Shown: one piece after another, positions 42,560 through 55,890 of the stretch
Position numbering within the stretch: position 1 is the first letter of the stretch
Layout: each line of letters begins with the position of its first letter
NCBI GenBank assembly: GCA_963978905.1
Contig: OZ022259.1
Location: 55,074,727-55,138,726 of the forward strand
Direction: 5' to 3'
DNA: 64,000 nucleotides
From: Trichostrongylus colubriformis
Lineage: Eukaryota; Nematoda; Chromadorea; Rhabditida; Trichostrongylidae
Made by a program: the position numbers and the translations under genes
Notes under the pieces: model-generated
Databases searched by the model: none
What the model saw: only the letters and a program-made list of their open reading frames with translations
What the model was told of the DNA's origin: nothing

Positions 42560-43330
42560 CTGAGCACCGGAAGTCTTCCACCCTCTCGATGGTATCCCCA
42601 TGGTGCTTAGTTATCGGTTTTGGGTACTACTTGGTGATTATGAACTTCTTGACGTTCGATCGGAGCCCGTTCTCTGCCAGCCTATCATGAAATTTCTGCA
42701 CTTCCGCCTGAAATTTTTCCCTGCTGTTTGCTATCAGGGTGAGTCATCTGCGTAGAGGTCTTCAGTGGTCCCTCCATGAGATCTCTTACCATCACATACA
42801 GGGTGGGGAGGATGAGGGGGAAGAGAACTGATAGCAAGACCGATCTGTGTGCGTACGGCAGTAACACCGTGTACAATTCCCTTATGAAGGTGATCAGACG
42901 GCCCGGTACATGCCGTTCTCGCAGGCGTTGCAGACTACTGGCCTGGGAAGACGGTCGGATACCGTCTCGAAGTCGAGGACCGCTAGGTAGTATGGTCGCT
43001 GCTTCTCTCGATACGGCTCCATCACTTGCCTGGTGAGGAAGATAGCGTCAGTTGTGGATCTTTTCGGCATGAACTCAAACCCCTGGGAAATGAAGATTGA
43101 TTTTCTTAGCCTCAGTTCGATCGACCTGACTTTTGGCCGAGGTCGTTCCCCCCTCGGTAGCCCTGACCACTGAACTCGGGCGGATTAACGTTCCGGCTTA
43201 ACACTGATACTATGGCAACTTTTGATCATGTTGGGTGTAACTGGGTCTCTTTGTCAGCTGGCCTGAGCCTGGGTCTGAGCTGGTAACGTGGGCATTTTCA
43301 GAATTTCTTGCGAAGCACGGTTTGTGCCTC
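42560..43330 (-). mobile_element. LINE reverse transcriptase relic
   Basis: Minus frames show YLAVLDFETVSDRLPR near 42,945-42,990, SVLFPLILPTLYVMVRDLMEG near 42,780, and LYADD at 42,743-42,757 in a shifted frame. The motifs are in the right RT order. Present in segmental copy A only; in copy B sequence equivalent to about 41.26-44.04 kb is absent. Confidence 0.7.
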
Positions 43331-45196
43331 GGCGGAGATCGAGGCTAGCGGTCTTGAGTTTACAGAAGTGAGCCTATACTCTCAACTTTTCGGCTCCCAA
43401 ATGAGCCGGAGATAAGGCCAGTATTTTGAAAAAGCATATCTACGATTACTTGCATTGGTTGTCCTAGTAGTTACTAGAACCACACGTATCAATGAAGAAA
43501 AAGAAGCGGGAGCCTCCAGCGTACCAAAAACAGGCACTCGCTGTACGCTTGATTTCTGGCTTCGTAGGAGATCACAATGTAGCAGTATAACTTAGATGAA
43601 TTTCAAGTCCCTTCTATGCCTTCTATTCTATTTATACTGAAAGGCGTGCGGGCACCTCCATACATGAGGGGATACATAGAATCACTCCGAAGGCTTTTTG
43701 ATATGTAGCTGTGGACTTAGAGAATTTAGCTAAATAAACTAATCAGTGGTCTTGAAAAAATAAAGGCGCTTCAGGAAAAAAGATACAGCACTTATCGCAA
43801 GAATCTAACAGGGAAATAATCTTTTCCCAGATTCCACATATTTCAATATGCTCCCTTTCTTATTTTCCGTTCCCTCTATTCATCCCGAATGGACTTATAG
43901 TTAACTATTTGTGAAGAATCAATACGTCCCATTTCGTTTACGAAACCCACGAGTCCATCAACTCTCCACCCCTTACAACTAATCAACCTTTTTACTTTAT
44001 GCACTAATTTCGCTGATTCTACAAAATCCACAACTATGACGAATGTAATGGTATCAAAAAGTCGATCAAGCGCAGTATTGAGGAAATAGTAGTTTGAGAA
44101 TGCGGCCCGTGAACCTGTAATTGATAACTGATGATAAGCGTTGGTACAGCAAGAAAAGGTCTCCAAATAAGCCGTCCATCGATAATCATATTTTGTGTTG
44201 ACACATCCGGTAGTAGCTTAATGGGGATTCCTCGACTAGCTCTGCCAATACTACTTGAGTGTGCGCCCTGACTGACTATGAGTTGTCTGACCTCTTGGGT
44301 CACTGCGCGCGACAATTGCTTTGCTGGTCCCGTTCCCGTTGGCCTGGTTTCCTCGTGAATAGTGCCACTTCACAGCCAGATCACGCCAACTCACAACGGA
44401 ACAAGTAAGGCGCTTTTCTTTTCCCACGCACTTTTCGTGCGCGGTGGACCAGCTGAGTAGTTCTGACGCACACCTAACAATACCCTGCTCCCTTTCCTCC
44501 AACCTAAATCTGGCACTCTTGATGAGTCCCCAAACATCCTTGACTATGACAGCATCACTATAGTGAGGCTTTTCGGCAGAATCTAAACACGGACCGGTCT
44601 CCCAAAGAAAGGACTCAAGTGCTCAAATCACGGGGGAATTTACCACCGATGATGTCGAGTTGTCTAAATTCTTTGTTCGTTTCCAGCACGTTCTCGCCAA
44701 CCTGCTGCAGAGACACCAGGTAGGGAAAGTTGCAATAATTCTGTGTTGAATGTATCACACACAACCACCATCTTTAAAGGCACCATTAGGGGTAAGGGAA
44801 AGCTGAGATCTGGAAGTACATGTTCTCTGAAACGAACCTTCTACTGAGAAGGGGTCACATGTTGTGAAAATCGCATAAAAAACGCGACTTGGGGTCTTAT
44901 GGCGGCCCCGTAGCTCGTCATGCCGTTATGCCGTTATGCGCCCGGGGGAGTCGACTCGACGTGGAGAGGCGGGACAACAATCGCGGTCGGCTGGTTGAGA
45001 CTCTGGCCTGTCTTCAGTCCACTCCGACAAGAGACGCAGAGGACGAGGCGAGAAGAGGGAACTTCGGGTTCCTATTTCTTGGTTTTTTCGCCATTTTATG
45101 TCGTTCTTTTTCTACTGTTATATTACCGAGCACCTCTACTTTCGTAATCCCCCAGTTTGCCAAAATTGCCCCTAACGGTGTCTTTAACATGTCGAC

Positions 45197-45268
45197 TACC
45201 GTGTGACAAGACATCGTGTCACACCTTGTTGGCCGCGCGATACAGTGTGACACGATGTCGTGTCACAG
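45197..45268. repeat. Inverted repeat GTGTGACA(A)GACATCGTGTCAC
   Basis: GTGTGACAAGACATCGTGTC is followed about 25 bp later by GTGTGACACGATGTCGTGTC, its near complement. A degraded version is at 53,556-53,622 in copy B. Confidence 0.7.
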
Positions 45269-46235
45269 TTACATTCATGGCTTGTATTCGAAATTCTGAG
45301 CGAATGTTCATATATTAAAAAGTCCTTGGTTGCTGAGTTATAACATATACATAGGTGAGTAACTAGTGCCGAGAGCACTCTTAGGACTCGCACTGAAACA
45401 ATCAATGCGTATATAGTGCTGGCATTGTACCCTCAACAAACAAAAGGAGTATACTCGAGATTGTAATCATTTAGTTTGATATTAACACATCAGATTGAAA
45501 GTATGACTCCAAATATCTCTAGTTAGAAAAAAGAATTTGCAATAGCCGCATTTTGTCACATCTCAGCGCAACCACGGGCTCAGTACCGCAGGTATAAATC
45601 ACTACACGATTCAAAGATGAAAATATAAAGTTCCTCAAGCGGAGGTGTGTTTTTGCCGCGCTGCACCACGTCGTGAGCGTAAGGGAAAAGCGCGCGCCTT
45701 GAAACCCTCAGTGCTGCAGTCAAGTTGCCTCATCCGCTGGGCGAGAGCGAGCGAAAGCGGGTCAACGGTAGCGGCTGGCTGTCTGAGCCCCTCGTCCGTC
45801 TGCATCTACTTCTACCGAATAGTGATGTAGAGAAACAAAACAGATGGAGAGAGAGAAGGTTCTCAGGATTCTAAACATTTTGTTCCGCTCTTTCTCTACT
45901 GATATGCTACTTGCCACATCGGATTTCATACCCAAGAATTATTCCATAATCTGCTGAAATGACACCTTTCATATTCTTCAATCATATAGGCTTGTCGATG
46001 TTCAACTTTACAGATTTGACACGTTTATGATGCATGGGTCTCCGACATTCTGTGAAATGCTCCTTCCTTGACTAGGACATTTCTGAGATATGATGGGAGG
46101 ATGGAACCATGCAGCGAGGCGCCGTCAGTAGCGACCATCTAGACGATCAAACCACCACATGAATTCACTATGTGGTGGAGTCAATAGTGCCAGAAGTTGG
46201 GGTTTTCATCAGCTGCCCAGCTCTGACAACGAATA

Positions 46236-46427
46236 ATGAGCATTTTAGACGTTGAAATGAAACTATTACCTGCTCAACTGCGTGAAATTGTAGAAGCGGA
46301 ACAAATGGGTGAGTAGCCATTCGCAGCTAATTCTTTTCCGGTATGTGGCCCATTTTGCTAATTTCCAGCCAAAGCATCCAGAGGCTACGAAAGTTACGAC
46401 ATCCAGGGAGACGAAGCTAAAAAGTGA
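46236..46427 (+). CDS. Small spliced gene, copy 1: 43-residue protein of unknown function
   Basis: Exon 1 is 46,236-46,308 (ATG plus 24 codons and one base). The intron is 46,309-46,368 (60 nt, GTGAGT...TTTCCAG). Exon 2 is 46,369-46,427, ending in TGA. The product begins MSILDVEMKLLPAQLREIVE and ends RGYESYDIQGDEAKK; it has no membrane segment or signal peptide. Fifteen bases upstream of the ATG is a CAG preceded by pyrimidines, a possible trans-splice acceptor. A TATAAA about 55 bases after the stop could serve polyadenylation. A paralogue at 59,279 keeps start, both splice sites, intron length and stop. Of 12 base differences in coding sequence, seven are silent and five conservative (M/L, V/I, S/C, E/D, I/V). 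I do not recognise the family. Confidence 0.72.
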
Positions 46428-48060
46428 CCATGTCACTGCTACTGCGTTCAAAATAATTATTTGTTCAAACTTCTCGAATATAAAGCGTTTAAGATTTTGT
46501 CAAAAAAAAAGGTGTGATACTCTTACTTCAATCAACTCTATTCATCACTTGGGCGAGCACCTCCAAACACATTTAGCTTTGAGGGCTAGTCGCCGACGCC
46601 TTTGCCAAATCCTGCTACCGATCAATACACCTATATTTGTGATAGCAAAGCTAGCGTTTCACCCGGAATCATTTTCTAATGCGGTACTGGCAGCAGCACT
46701 GGGTATCGACCGCTAGGCTATGCAAAATTCCAAATAGTGAAGCATGTTTACGTAAACGATAAACATCGATAAACGGGATATGGATCTACCATCAATGTGT
46801 AGGAATTAGATGCTCAGCAAGTGAAAATTTGTTACCAATCGATGCAATCGATTAAAAACCATCTATTATTAAACTATCCAGACTCCCAATGATGACCTAA
46901 ACCAGTTGGCTGGCGCACACTGCGCGCAGTTCATGTGGATGACGTGCAAAATGGGTTCGATGCAAAGCGACTGAAGTGTATCAACACCGAAATGCTTTTT
47001 TATCACGCCGTCTTCTCTGCTTTTTTTCAATTTAATAGCTCAGTTGAAAGCAGAGAAAAGGAGATTTCCGCTCAATACCATACACAACTGTCGTCGGGCC
47101 GATCAAACCCATTTTGCACAACATCGCCATGAATTGCGCACATAGTGTGCGCCAGCCAACTGGTTTGGAAATAATGGAAAACTAGAAAAAAGTAATTTTA
47201 AATGTCGAGCGCCAGCATGTGGCACACGCCGTCCGTTATGGGGTAAGAATTTCATCACACCTTCAAGAAAACAGAATAGAGTAAGTGGTGCTGTGAGTAA
47301 CCTGAGTTTCGTGACAGGCAGACGGACACACACTTGCACTTGCACATACTAGGCAAATTATATAGAGCACAAGTGAGCGTGTTAGCACTCCGATGTCAAA
47401 GGAGTGTTTCAACCGCAAAACTGCGTGAAATCTCAAAAATGGTGGCTGTTATCAGAGACCAGATGAGCTATCGCATGGTACTGCGTGAATCGCATAGTGG
47501 AGTATGGCGCCGCACGCTGTGATGCGAAATCCTGCTATAACATTACAGATCACTGTTTGAAAGTGGAGCGCGGCGTGATACCGACGAGGAAACTGATGAA
47601 CGTCAAGCTCTCTTCATACCCTGCAACCGGTAGTAGATCGCCAAAATGACCTCTACCTATGCTCTTTACTGAGCACCGAAGAACTGTGGGGGTGAAACTT
47701 AGCAAATTGGGCTTTCTCACAACCACTCTTTCAAACACCCAGCGATGTCCCTCGCTAGTTCTTAGATCCAGATCAACAAGCGCTTGTTCATGTGGAAGGA
47801 GTTAAAACTACATTTTGCTCCCACAGTACCATTTCCTCCACCTTGCCCTACCATGCTGGTAGAGGACAAATATCTGAAGAAAGTAGGAAGGGGTTTTGAG
47901 CTCATCCATGCCTTGCTATTGATGCTGCGTACACACAATACGTAGTTTGCTCAGCACAGACCAGCGAATAACTTGCCTCGCGCGGTGACCCAATTCAGAT
48001 GTCCTGGCGCGTACATTCATCCACCATTCGTCGGCTAGTGAATTACTTACTTGTGTGGGG

Positions 48061-48070
48061 TATAAATATA
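48061..48070 (+). promoter_or_regulatory. TATA-like box, copy B
   Basis: GGTATAAATATAC, the counterpart of 37,416, with about 90% identical flanks, so conservation alone says little. Confidence 0.25.
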
Positions 48071-48232
48071 CTTATGCTTAGCTAGCCTACCTCTACAGAA
48101 CATTACATGCCTCTATGTCGATTCGAATGAATTATGCTTCTCGAAGAATATCCACGACCACTCCACTATTGTCCTTTTCGAATAACAGATAGGAGCTGTT
48201 CATCCAAAATACTTTCGAGCGCTCCAAGAGCA

Positions 48233-48393
48233 ATGTTTTGGTTGGCGAAATTAGAAGTCGAAATGGCAATTAGGGCGGCTGTGAAGGGCAAGCAAATGAA
48301 AAGACCTGAATTTCAAGTGGTGAGACTACTGTTTTCCCTCTCCTGCACTTTTCTTGACAGAATTCCGTGATGCTCTCTAGTTGGAATCGATAA
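48233..48393 (+). CDS. Possible two-exon small ORF, segmental copy B
   Basis: ATG at 48,233 opens MFWLAKLEVEMAIRAAVKGK and continues to donor GTGAGA at 48,320. After a 41-base gap ending TTTCTTGACAG, exon 2 (48,361-48,393) gives NSVMLSSWNR and TAA, 39 residues in all. The copy A equivalent (37,588-37,738) differs by an in-frame 9-base indel, and the 3' part has three silent and two conservative changes. However, amino-acid changes in exon 1 are not conservative and the A donor is weaker. A TATAAATA at 48,061 lies upstream in both copies. It may be non-coding. Confidence 0.25.
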
Positions 48394-51233
48394 CGAGGGA
48401 TCCTCGGACGAGTGAGGCGCTTTTTGAGCAGTATGACCCCACATTTCATCACAAAGATCGCGCTTGCTGTCCTAACCTAGCGCCTTAATCGAGAGAAAAC
48501 GAAAAAAACTCAAGCATACCTCTTTACTAGGGTATTATTCAAAGTCTGCATTTTAGGCAAAAGGGAGGAGATACATATCGAAGCGGCGAGTCAAACTTTT
48601 TTGCGATAAGATACGTCTCGATCAGGTGAATGACACGCTTGAACCACCTGAATCGTGCGAACCGCCTGAATTGCGAGCTCAGAACAATGTATAAGCTTCT
48701 GAGCAGTGTACCACACCAGAAACCATGACTGGTTTTTAGAATACGATTGCGAGACTCAGGTTAGCTTTTTCATATCATTTCACAGTCGAAGGGTGTTTCG
48801 AAATTCTTATGGATGTTTTCAAAGTTAGTGGTTTACTTCCACTCCAATTCCACTGTTATCGTAGAAATTTGCCAACTACTGGTTTCAGGTCATAGTAGAG
48901 GCCGTTCTATCTGTCAGCATTGCAATAGCCGTACCATGTTCTAAATCAAAACATCCCAAACAGCCCAGGACAAGGCCGGTAAGTTCTCGTCTACTTTGAG
49001 TACACTTTTTGTTACCAAAAGTACGTCCTCTCTGGATACATCATACAAGAGATGGAGGCCAGTTAACATTAAAGAACTTGGTAGTTACACATGAGTCAAT
49101 TCACACACCAATGATCTACGGCTGAATTCAAGAATACTTGGCGACGTGATAGATCGCGATTGACACAGTCATGCGCCACACATGTCCCAAGTAGTACGAT
49201 TATGTGTGTCACGAGCGAGTGCACCGAGGCACTTACCGTGGAAGTTGCGTTGCGAGTGCGCGTAGCATCAATCGCAAATCGCAGTCGCGCAGTCACGCCA
49301 ACGCAGCCAACGAGGCCCACGCGTCATCAACCATGATTCCAGCGCAACCTTCATTTGCAGAATTCTGTGAACCATAGAGTGAGACTGAGGGGTGATTGTC
49401 GGGCCACGTGAGATCAGTGCGCTCTTCAGGAAGAAAAAACTTATCGGCGAGCGCATGCGGTGCGTGCCAGGTGACGTCACAGCTACCGGCGCGGCGCTAC
49501 CGGAGCCAATGGCCTGCGCTGCTACCGCCACGCTTCAGCGTGTGTGATCTTCCTGTCACCTTTTTCACGTTTCCAGATGGGAAGCTTTTTTTTACTCTGT
49601 GTCTCCAGACATGTTTTTACACCAGATGGATGAACACGATAGGGTCTGAAGCTGCTGAAGTTCCTATATTCGTAGACTGAAGCTAACCAAAACGACTGGA
49701 CAGGGTCAGTACACTAAAAAGACCACCTCTGGCAGTTATCGCATGACAAAGCTTGCCGAAGCTTAATTAAGTGCGCTCGCCCTCGCTATGTTAGCAAAGT
49801 GCCAGCCAGCAAGGTTATTCTCATTGGAGAGCAACGGCACTAGCACAGGCCATTTCCAACCATCGCGCCGCAAGCGCTCGCCGATAGGTATTTCCGTGGA
49901 GTCTCGTCAACGTACCAAGACTAATGAGGAAACAAGACGAGTAGTAGAAGCAGCGCTCATAATGGTGGAGTTCGCAGTATGGGAGAATCGTGAAATTTGC
50001 AATTTTGTATTTGCACAAATGTGGAATTGCGGAAATAGATTGGCTACGTATCAAATTCTAGTCTCCGTCTGCGCGAGAGAGCTAGAGAAAAGATGATCCC
50101 ACGGTTCTGCATTTACACAACTCTCGCGATCGATACATGATAAATCCTTTCCCACATTTGCAAAAATGTAAACACACCATAAACGAAACAACCACCAGAA
50201 CGCTGCTGAAGCGTAAAAATATTTTTGTATCAATTACCATATTTTCAGACTAGAGGTGGCCTTGGGTCAAGATCTTTATCAAAGTCACTGTGTAAGCATT
50301 CATCGCTTTGGTGCCACGGGCGTGGTGGGGAGGGCACCATTGAATGCAGGACGCCAGTCATGTCAGAGCAACATGCTTTTACGTATCAGTATCACATATT
50401 TCTGGAATTTCTAATATATCAGTTTTAGCTACTTGATGTATCTCGCGTATTACGAGACACTGGTGTAGAGCGGGCCCACGTAGGACAATCTGAGCAGCAC
50501 GACCTAACATGAGATAATCTAAGCAGCAGATATATGTGATCCAGCAAAGCTTGCATACAACATTACTGGATTCATGCCCATGCGAGTGGACTGAGCTAAT
50601 TATGTGACCCATTAGCCATAGTATTAGAAATCCTGTGATTGTATCCTTATGTTGTGACCCATTACAATTCATTATCTGTTTCAAGCCTTCGGTACGCTAT
50701 TTCATTTCTGATTGAACGGAGTATTACTTGTTGGGAAGATCACTATCGCTTTCACATTGTCAGACTACCACAACTTCAACTCTCTAGTGTAGACTGAGAT
50801 GTTCCCCCGCCAAACTTATCTTCCTCCTGTGCTGAGGATTAACACTTCAAAACCAAATAGTTTTCCCAGCGCCCAACTGTAGATTTTCCCCTACCATACC
50901 GTTATAAAAATCACTCATGGCGCATGGACAGAAAACTAACCAACAAACAAACCGACAATCCGACACACATAGTGGATGGTTCATATAGTAGAGGGATAGG
51001 GAAGGAAATGTGGGTTGTGTGCTCAAGCTACAAGAAACGTCCTTATTAATGAAGCACATCAATAAATCGTAGTGTGAAGCTTAACAAACAAAACTACTCA
51101 CTCCAATCATTACCTCGTAGCTCAGGCAAAAATCCTCGTTTCCCTACTTTGCAACCACGTAAAGGAATGCCTTTCTTCAACATTCAACCGTGTCCTCCCC
51201 ACGACCACGACACCTTCACTTTCACTTTTTGTA

Positions 51234-52387
51234 CTAGATTGTACCAGAAGTCTTGTAGGATTTTTCCAAAAACATCAATATCTCTCGTTTACTTTGAGAC
51301 AGATCTAGGCGGATTCAGGGATAGGGTAGAACGTTCTCCGAGCATTCTAATGAAGTGTGTATTGACCGGCCAGATTCTGTGGAGAAAGCTACACTGCCAG
51401 TAGTCCCGCGGCGCGACGCAAGCTTGCGACTCCATCAACGCTGCAATGAGCAAGGGATGTGTGAGCAGACCGTGTGCCGCTGGCTCATCAGCTTCAGCAA
51501 CGGTGAGATTGACGTAAGACAAACTATGCTCAGGACTGTGTTGTCTGAGAAGTGGAAGGGAAGGAATGCTTTTCCACGAAGTGCTGGTACAAGGCGAGAC
51601 AGTCACTTCCGCTCTATGCACCAGCCAGCTTCAGCAGCTCACCATCGCTGTTTGAGAAAAGTGCCGGAGAAGGACCGCGGTCACTCTCCTTCATGACAAC
51701 GCCCGCTCCCACTTCGCGAAGAGTACCCAGGCCAAGCTATAGGCTCCATCCGCCATACTCTCCAGACATTGCCCTTTCTGTCTATCACCTTTCCCATCCT
51801 CTGAAAACCATCCTGGCCAAGAGAAAATTCGTTTTATACGATTATACTTTCTTGCAAAAGCGATCCCTTACTTCTTCGACTCTCAGAACTCACAGTTCTG
51901 GGAGTAAAAAATCAACGATCTACCTTTGAGGTGGCAGAGTGTTGTCGATAACAATGGTGAATACTCGTAGTAAAGTCCAAGTTCTCTCGTCGTAGAACCT
52001 CGGCACTGTTCGTTATTCTTGTTTTATATTGCTTCTGCCACTAGGTTTTTAGGTGGAATCTTTATTCTGCCAACGTTTCGACCTTACGTCGTTTCCAAAG
52101 GCCTTGAATCCACCGCAAAAGTGCAGCAAAGCTACAGTCGGTTAGTGCATTAGTAACGAATCGTTACTAATGTACAAACGAATTATAATTACTAATGTAC
52201 AAACGAATTAATTGGGCGCGTATTTTCAGAAACGTCGAAACGTTGGCCGAATAAAGATTCCACCTAAAAACCTCGTGGCAGAAGCAATATAAAACAAGAA
52301 TGGTGAATACGTTGTTGCCTAACTGTCTTCGTTGGAAGAAATAAAAGTGATGATCAAAAAAACCACAAGAATTTTGGTACAACCTAA
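51234..52387 (+). mobile_element. Mariner element with decayed transposase, inserted in copy B only
   Basis: The ends CTAGATTGTACC and GGTACAACCTAA are inverted repeats, flanked by TA at 51,232-51,233 and 52,388-52,389. Internal frames read CEQTVCRWLISFSNGEIDVR (about 51,460), HPPYSPDIALSVYHL (about 51,745) and KINDLPLRWQSVVDNNGEYS (about 51,908), all mariner transposase blocks, broken by frameshifts. Segmental copy A (near 40,550) has no insertion, so the element jumped after the duplication or was lost from A. Confidence 0.88.
52016..52300. mobile_element. Short foldback MITE nested in the mariner
   Basis: TTCTTGTTTTATATTGCTTC at the left is complemented by GAAGCAATATAAAACAAGAA at the right, and the match continues through 'gccac.aggtttttaggtggaatctttatt'. 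A smaller palindrome, CATTAGTAACGAATCGTTAC, sits at the centre. Confidence 0.75.
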
Positions 52388-52489
52388 TATAGTAGCGATT
52401 CCGAATATGATACAGTTTTAATTGGGCGCGTATTTTCAGCCGAAGCAACATCGCCGAAACCAGCAGGTGAGCTACTTTGTCTCATTTAG

Positions 52490-52840
52490 CACTGAACGAA
52501 CCGGTGAATTCTTCTTCTCCCTCACGCCGGTACCAAGCTGCGGCAGGGTCCGCTGTTCTTGTCGGACGTCACCATTTGTTTCTATCCAAGGCATGCTCTA
52601 TCGTGGCTTTCACTGCGGTGAGGTCGCTTTCGATGACATCCCTCCACCTTTTCTTTGGGGCTCTGCATGTTCGCTCCTCCTACGCTTGAACGCTAGTACC
52701 TTTCATATGGGGTGATTCTTTGGTTTTTTCGGCATGTGTCCATACCTCTGTCCACCACTGCTTCCTCAGCTCCAGCTGGACAGAAGCTGTCTGTATGATA
52801 GTTTTCACGCTGTCCTTCCTGACCCTGTCCAGTTTTGAGT
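52490..52840 (-). mobile_element. LINE C-terminal relic (copy B)
   Basis: This is the counterpart of 40,665-41,000, about 90% alike by eye, and is cut off near 52,835 where copy B joins sequence equivalent to 44,045. No intact frame. Confidence 0.6.
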
Positions 52841-55259
52841 CGATCAAGCGCTGTATTGAGAATTTAGAGAATGCGACCCCTTAACCTATTATTGATAACT
52901 GATATGATAAGCGTTGGCGCAGCAAGAAAGGTTCCAACTGAGCCATTGATGACCATATTTTGTGTTAACGCTTCCGGTAGTCACCTGTTGAGAATTCCTC
53001 GACCAGCTCAGTCAGTACTACATGAGTGTGCGCCATGACTGAGTTGTCTGGCCCGTTTGAGTCACCGCACATGACAATTGCTTTGCTGGTCCCATTTCCG
53101 TTAGTCTGATTTCCTTGTGAAGAGTGCAACTTCACAGCCGGATTACGCCAACCCACAGCGGGACCAGCAAGGTACTTTATTTTTCTTTTCAAGGCAGTTT
53201 TCGTGCGCGGTAGACCAGCTGAGTAGTCCTGACGCACACCTAACAATGTCTCGATCCCTCCTTTCAACCTGAATCTGACACTCTTGAGGAGTCGTCAACC
53301 ATTCCTTGACCACGACCGCGCCACTATTGTGAGGCTCGACGATACAACCTGAGCAGGGACCGGTCTCTGTCAAAGAAGAGACCCAACTGTCCGAATCACC
53401 GTAAAATTCACCTTCGGTGATATCGAGTTGTTTAAATTCCTTTTTTGTTTCCAGCACGTTCTCGCCCACCTGCCGCAGAGAAACCAGGTAGGGAAATTTG
53501 CAATAATTTTGTATTGGAACATCTCACACAACCACCATCTTCAACATGTTGACGACCGTGTAACAAGACGTCGTGTCACACCATGTTGGCCTCGCGAGAC
53601 AGTTCACGATGTCTCGGCACAGTAACTTTCATGGCTTGCTTTCAAAATTCTTAGCGAATGTTTATATGCAATACCAGTTGGCTGGCGCACACTACTGTGC
53701 GCGAAACACCACGTGCGTCAGTAGGTCGATCGAAATCGCTTTTTTCATGAGGACAGGGTATTTCAGTGTACGTTTCGCTCACCGTGGGAGTAGCTCAACT
53801 TGATGCATGAGTGCTCCCTACATCTTGTCCCATGCCGTACTCATCCCAAACTTGTTCCTATATTCACAGATTGTTTTCATGTAGCGTCCAAACTCTGCCC
53901 ACCACCACATATGCTCCACCCACTGCGCCCAGGATTCTTTCGTGACCTTTAGAAACTCATCGCCGGTAAATCCATCTTCTACACGTTTGGGTCACATTGA
54001 AAACCCAATTTAAAATTTTCGTTCTGAAAACGGGACATACGGTGCACACCCCGCCCACCGTGGACGGAGCTAACTTGGTCGATCTGTGGTTCTTACTTCT
54101 TATCCCATGCGCTACCCATCCCAAGCTTGTCCCCATCTCCACAGATCGTTTTTCATGTGATGCCCAAGCTCCGCTCACCACAAAGCTTCGCCCATTGTGC
54201 CTACGCATCTTTCATGACTTTGAAAAACCCATTCCCGACTTTAATCTACCTTTCCTTACATTTGGGGAGCCCCATTTCCAATTTTCGCTCTGGAAACGGG
54301 AACATTCCAGAGCACGGCTCGCCCACCGTGGACGCAGCTAACTTGGTCCATGTGTGGTCTTTACTTCTTATCCCATGCGCTACCCATCCCAAATTTGTCT
54401 CCATCTCCACAGATCGTTTTTCATGTGATGCCCAAGCTCTACGACAGCGTTATAAACGTTGTTCATGGAAATGGTCCTTGGTTGCTGAGTTTTATTTTTC
54501 AAATATATAGGTGGGTAACAGTACCGAGAGCTCTTTAGTCTCCAGTTTGGAAAAAAGGATTTGTAATAGCCGTATTTTGTCACATTTCAGCGCAATCACG
54601 GTCTCAGTACCTCGAGTACGGATCAGTTGACGATTCAAAAATAAAAAAGACTAAGGTTCTCTGAGTAGAGGTGCACTTTCGAAGCAGCGTTGCACCATGT
54701 CGTGAGCGTGAGAAGAAAAGCGCGGTCCCATGCGCCAGACAAGTGTACACGATGGGCCAACGTGTTAAAGAGTCCTCATAAAACAAAAAAAAAATGCAGC
54801 AAAGGTTTATGCACAGTTCTGTGCCGAACCAGCCTAATGTAAGCTCTACGTCAGTGTCCACATGGCTTTCTACAAGGAATTTGGGAAGGTTTGTAGCACA
54901 ATGTGCCTCGACGACGCGTCTACAGTAAAGATTGTGGAAAAACGACGCAACTTGCGGCGACGTGCGGGAAACTATTACTGCGTACGGCGGAGCTATGATG
55001 CGCTTATATCAGTCAAGATCCTGCGTTGTATCGCGCTACATCAGCAATGGACTCGATAGCAGTGATGAATTGAGTGGTCGTAGAGAATGAACGCAGTCTT
55101 GTATTCGTTCCGATGGGGCTGCTCAAAAAGGTGGGTGGCGCATTCACTACCTCGCCACACGATTGCTCTCTTAGTTCTATATTAATAAAAACAAAACATA
55201 TCGACTGATCAACTATGTAGACTTCTGGAAAAAGGTGTAGGTATTGAATGCGCTTCTTT

Positions 55260-55890
55260 CAGGAACTAGTTCTAGCTACGCGATGTACCTGGCGCATCGC
55301 TCGGCACTGCTGGGAGCGGGCTACGCAAAAGATAGTTGATTAGGAGTTGCTTAGCATGTGGTTAAGCGAATGCTGTATGCAACGTTGTTGAATTGATACT
55401 AGTGCGAGTGGGAAAACCATGGGTACGCCTCATTAGTTATGGAAATAGAAGTTCTGCGACGCTGATGATCCTTTGATGGTTGGGCTCATTACTCGTCTCT
55501 AGCCGTCTGCGCATAATCTGATCATCATTGAACTATGGCTTACTGGAAGGAGTGCAATCGCTTCTCTTCCCTCGTTCTCCTTGGATTGATCTAATCAAAA
55601 CAGTATACTCTCCTGGCATTCATAACCCCTGCGTGCTTTCTTCTTTGATCACACCAGTGCGGAGTTAACACACCGCAGAATGACTACGAGTGTACTGGAA
55701 ATGAGTCTAAAAAGTGGCTGTACTATTAGATCTTTGAATTGATACTGCTAACCATTTAGTTGCTCATCTCCATGAGTGGTCGTTTTTCTCTATCGACTCT
55801 GTTATCACATTCATTTGCAATCGGGCAGGCATACATACCGACATACCAATATACCTACAAACAGACACACAAAGTTACTGGTTTATGTGA
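55260..55890. repeat. Divergent third copy of the 39.7/50.4 kb repeat
   Basis: AGCTACGCGATGTACCTGGC, GAGCGGGCTACG and a downstream CATACCGACATACCAATATA tail keep the order seen at 39,725-40,310 and 50,430-50,990. Confidence 0.6.

Larger units (their letters stand above)
35040..46620 (+). repeat. Tandem segmental duplication, copy A
   Basis: Blocks in the same order and orientation as copy B: 35,040-35,580 with 46,625-47,165; 36,990-40,560 with 47,645-51,230; 40,560-40,990 with 52,395-52,835; 44,040-44,760 with 52,840-53,525; 45,187-45,720 with 53,543-54,755; 45,730-46,620 with 58,805-59,660. Identity is roughly 85-95% by eye. Copy-specific parts: about 35.6-36.95 kb and 41.26-44.04 kb. Confidence 0.93.

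Noticed and set aside
44687..53487. 33-nt exon-like segments with acceptor and GTAGGG donor (44,687-44,719; 53,455-53,487)
   Set aside because: Splice-like edges are shared by the duplicated copies, but all three base differences change amino acids and no joining exon was found.
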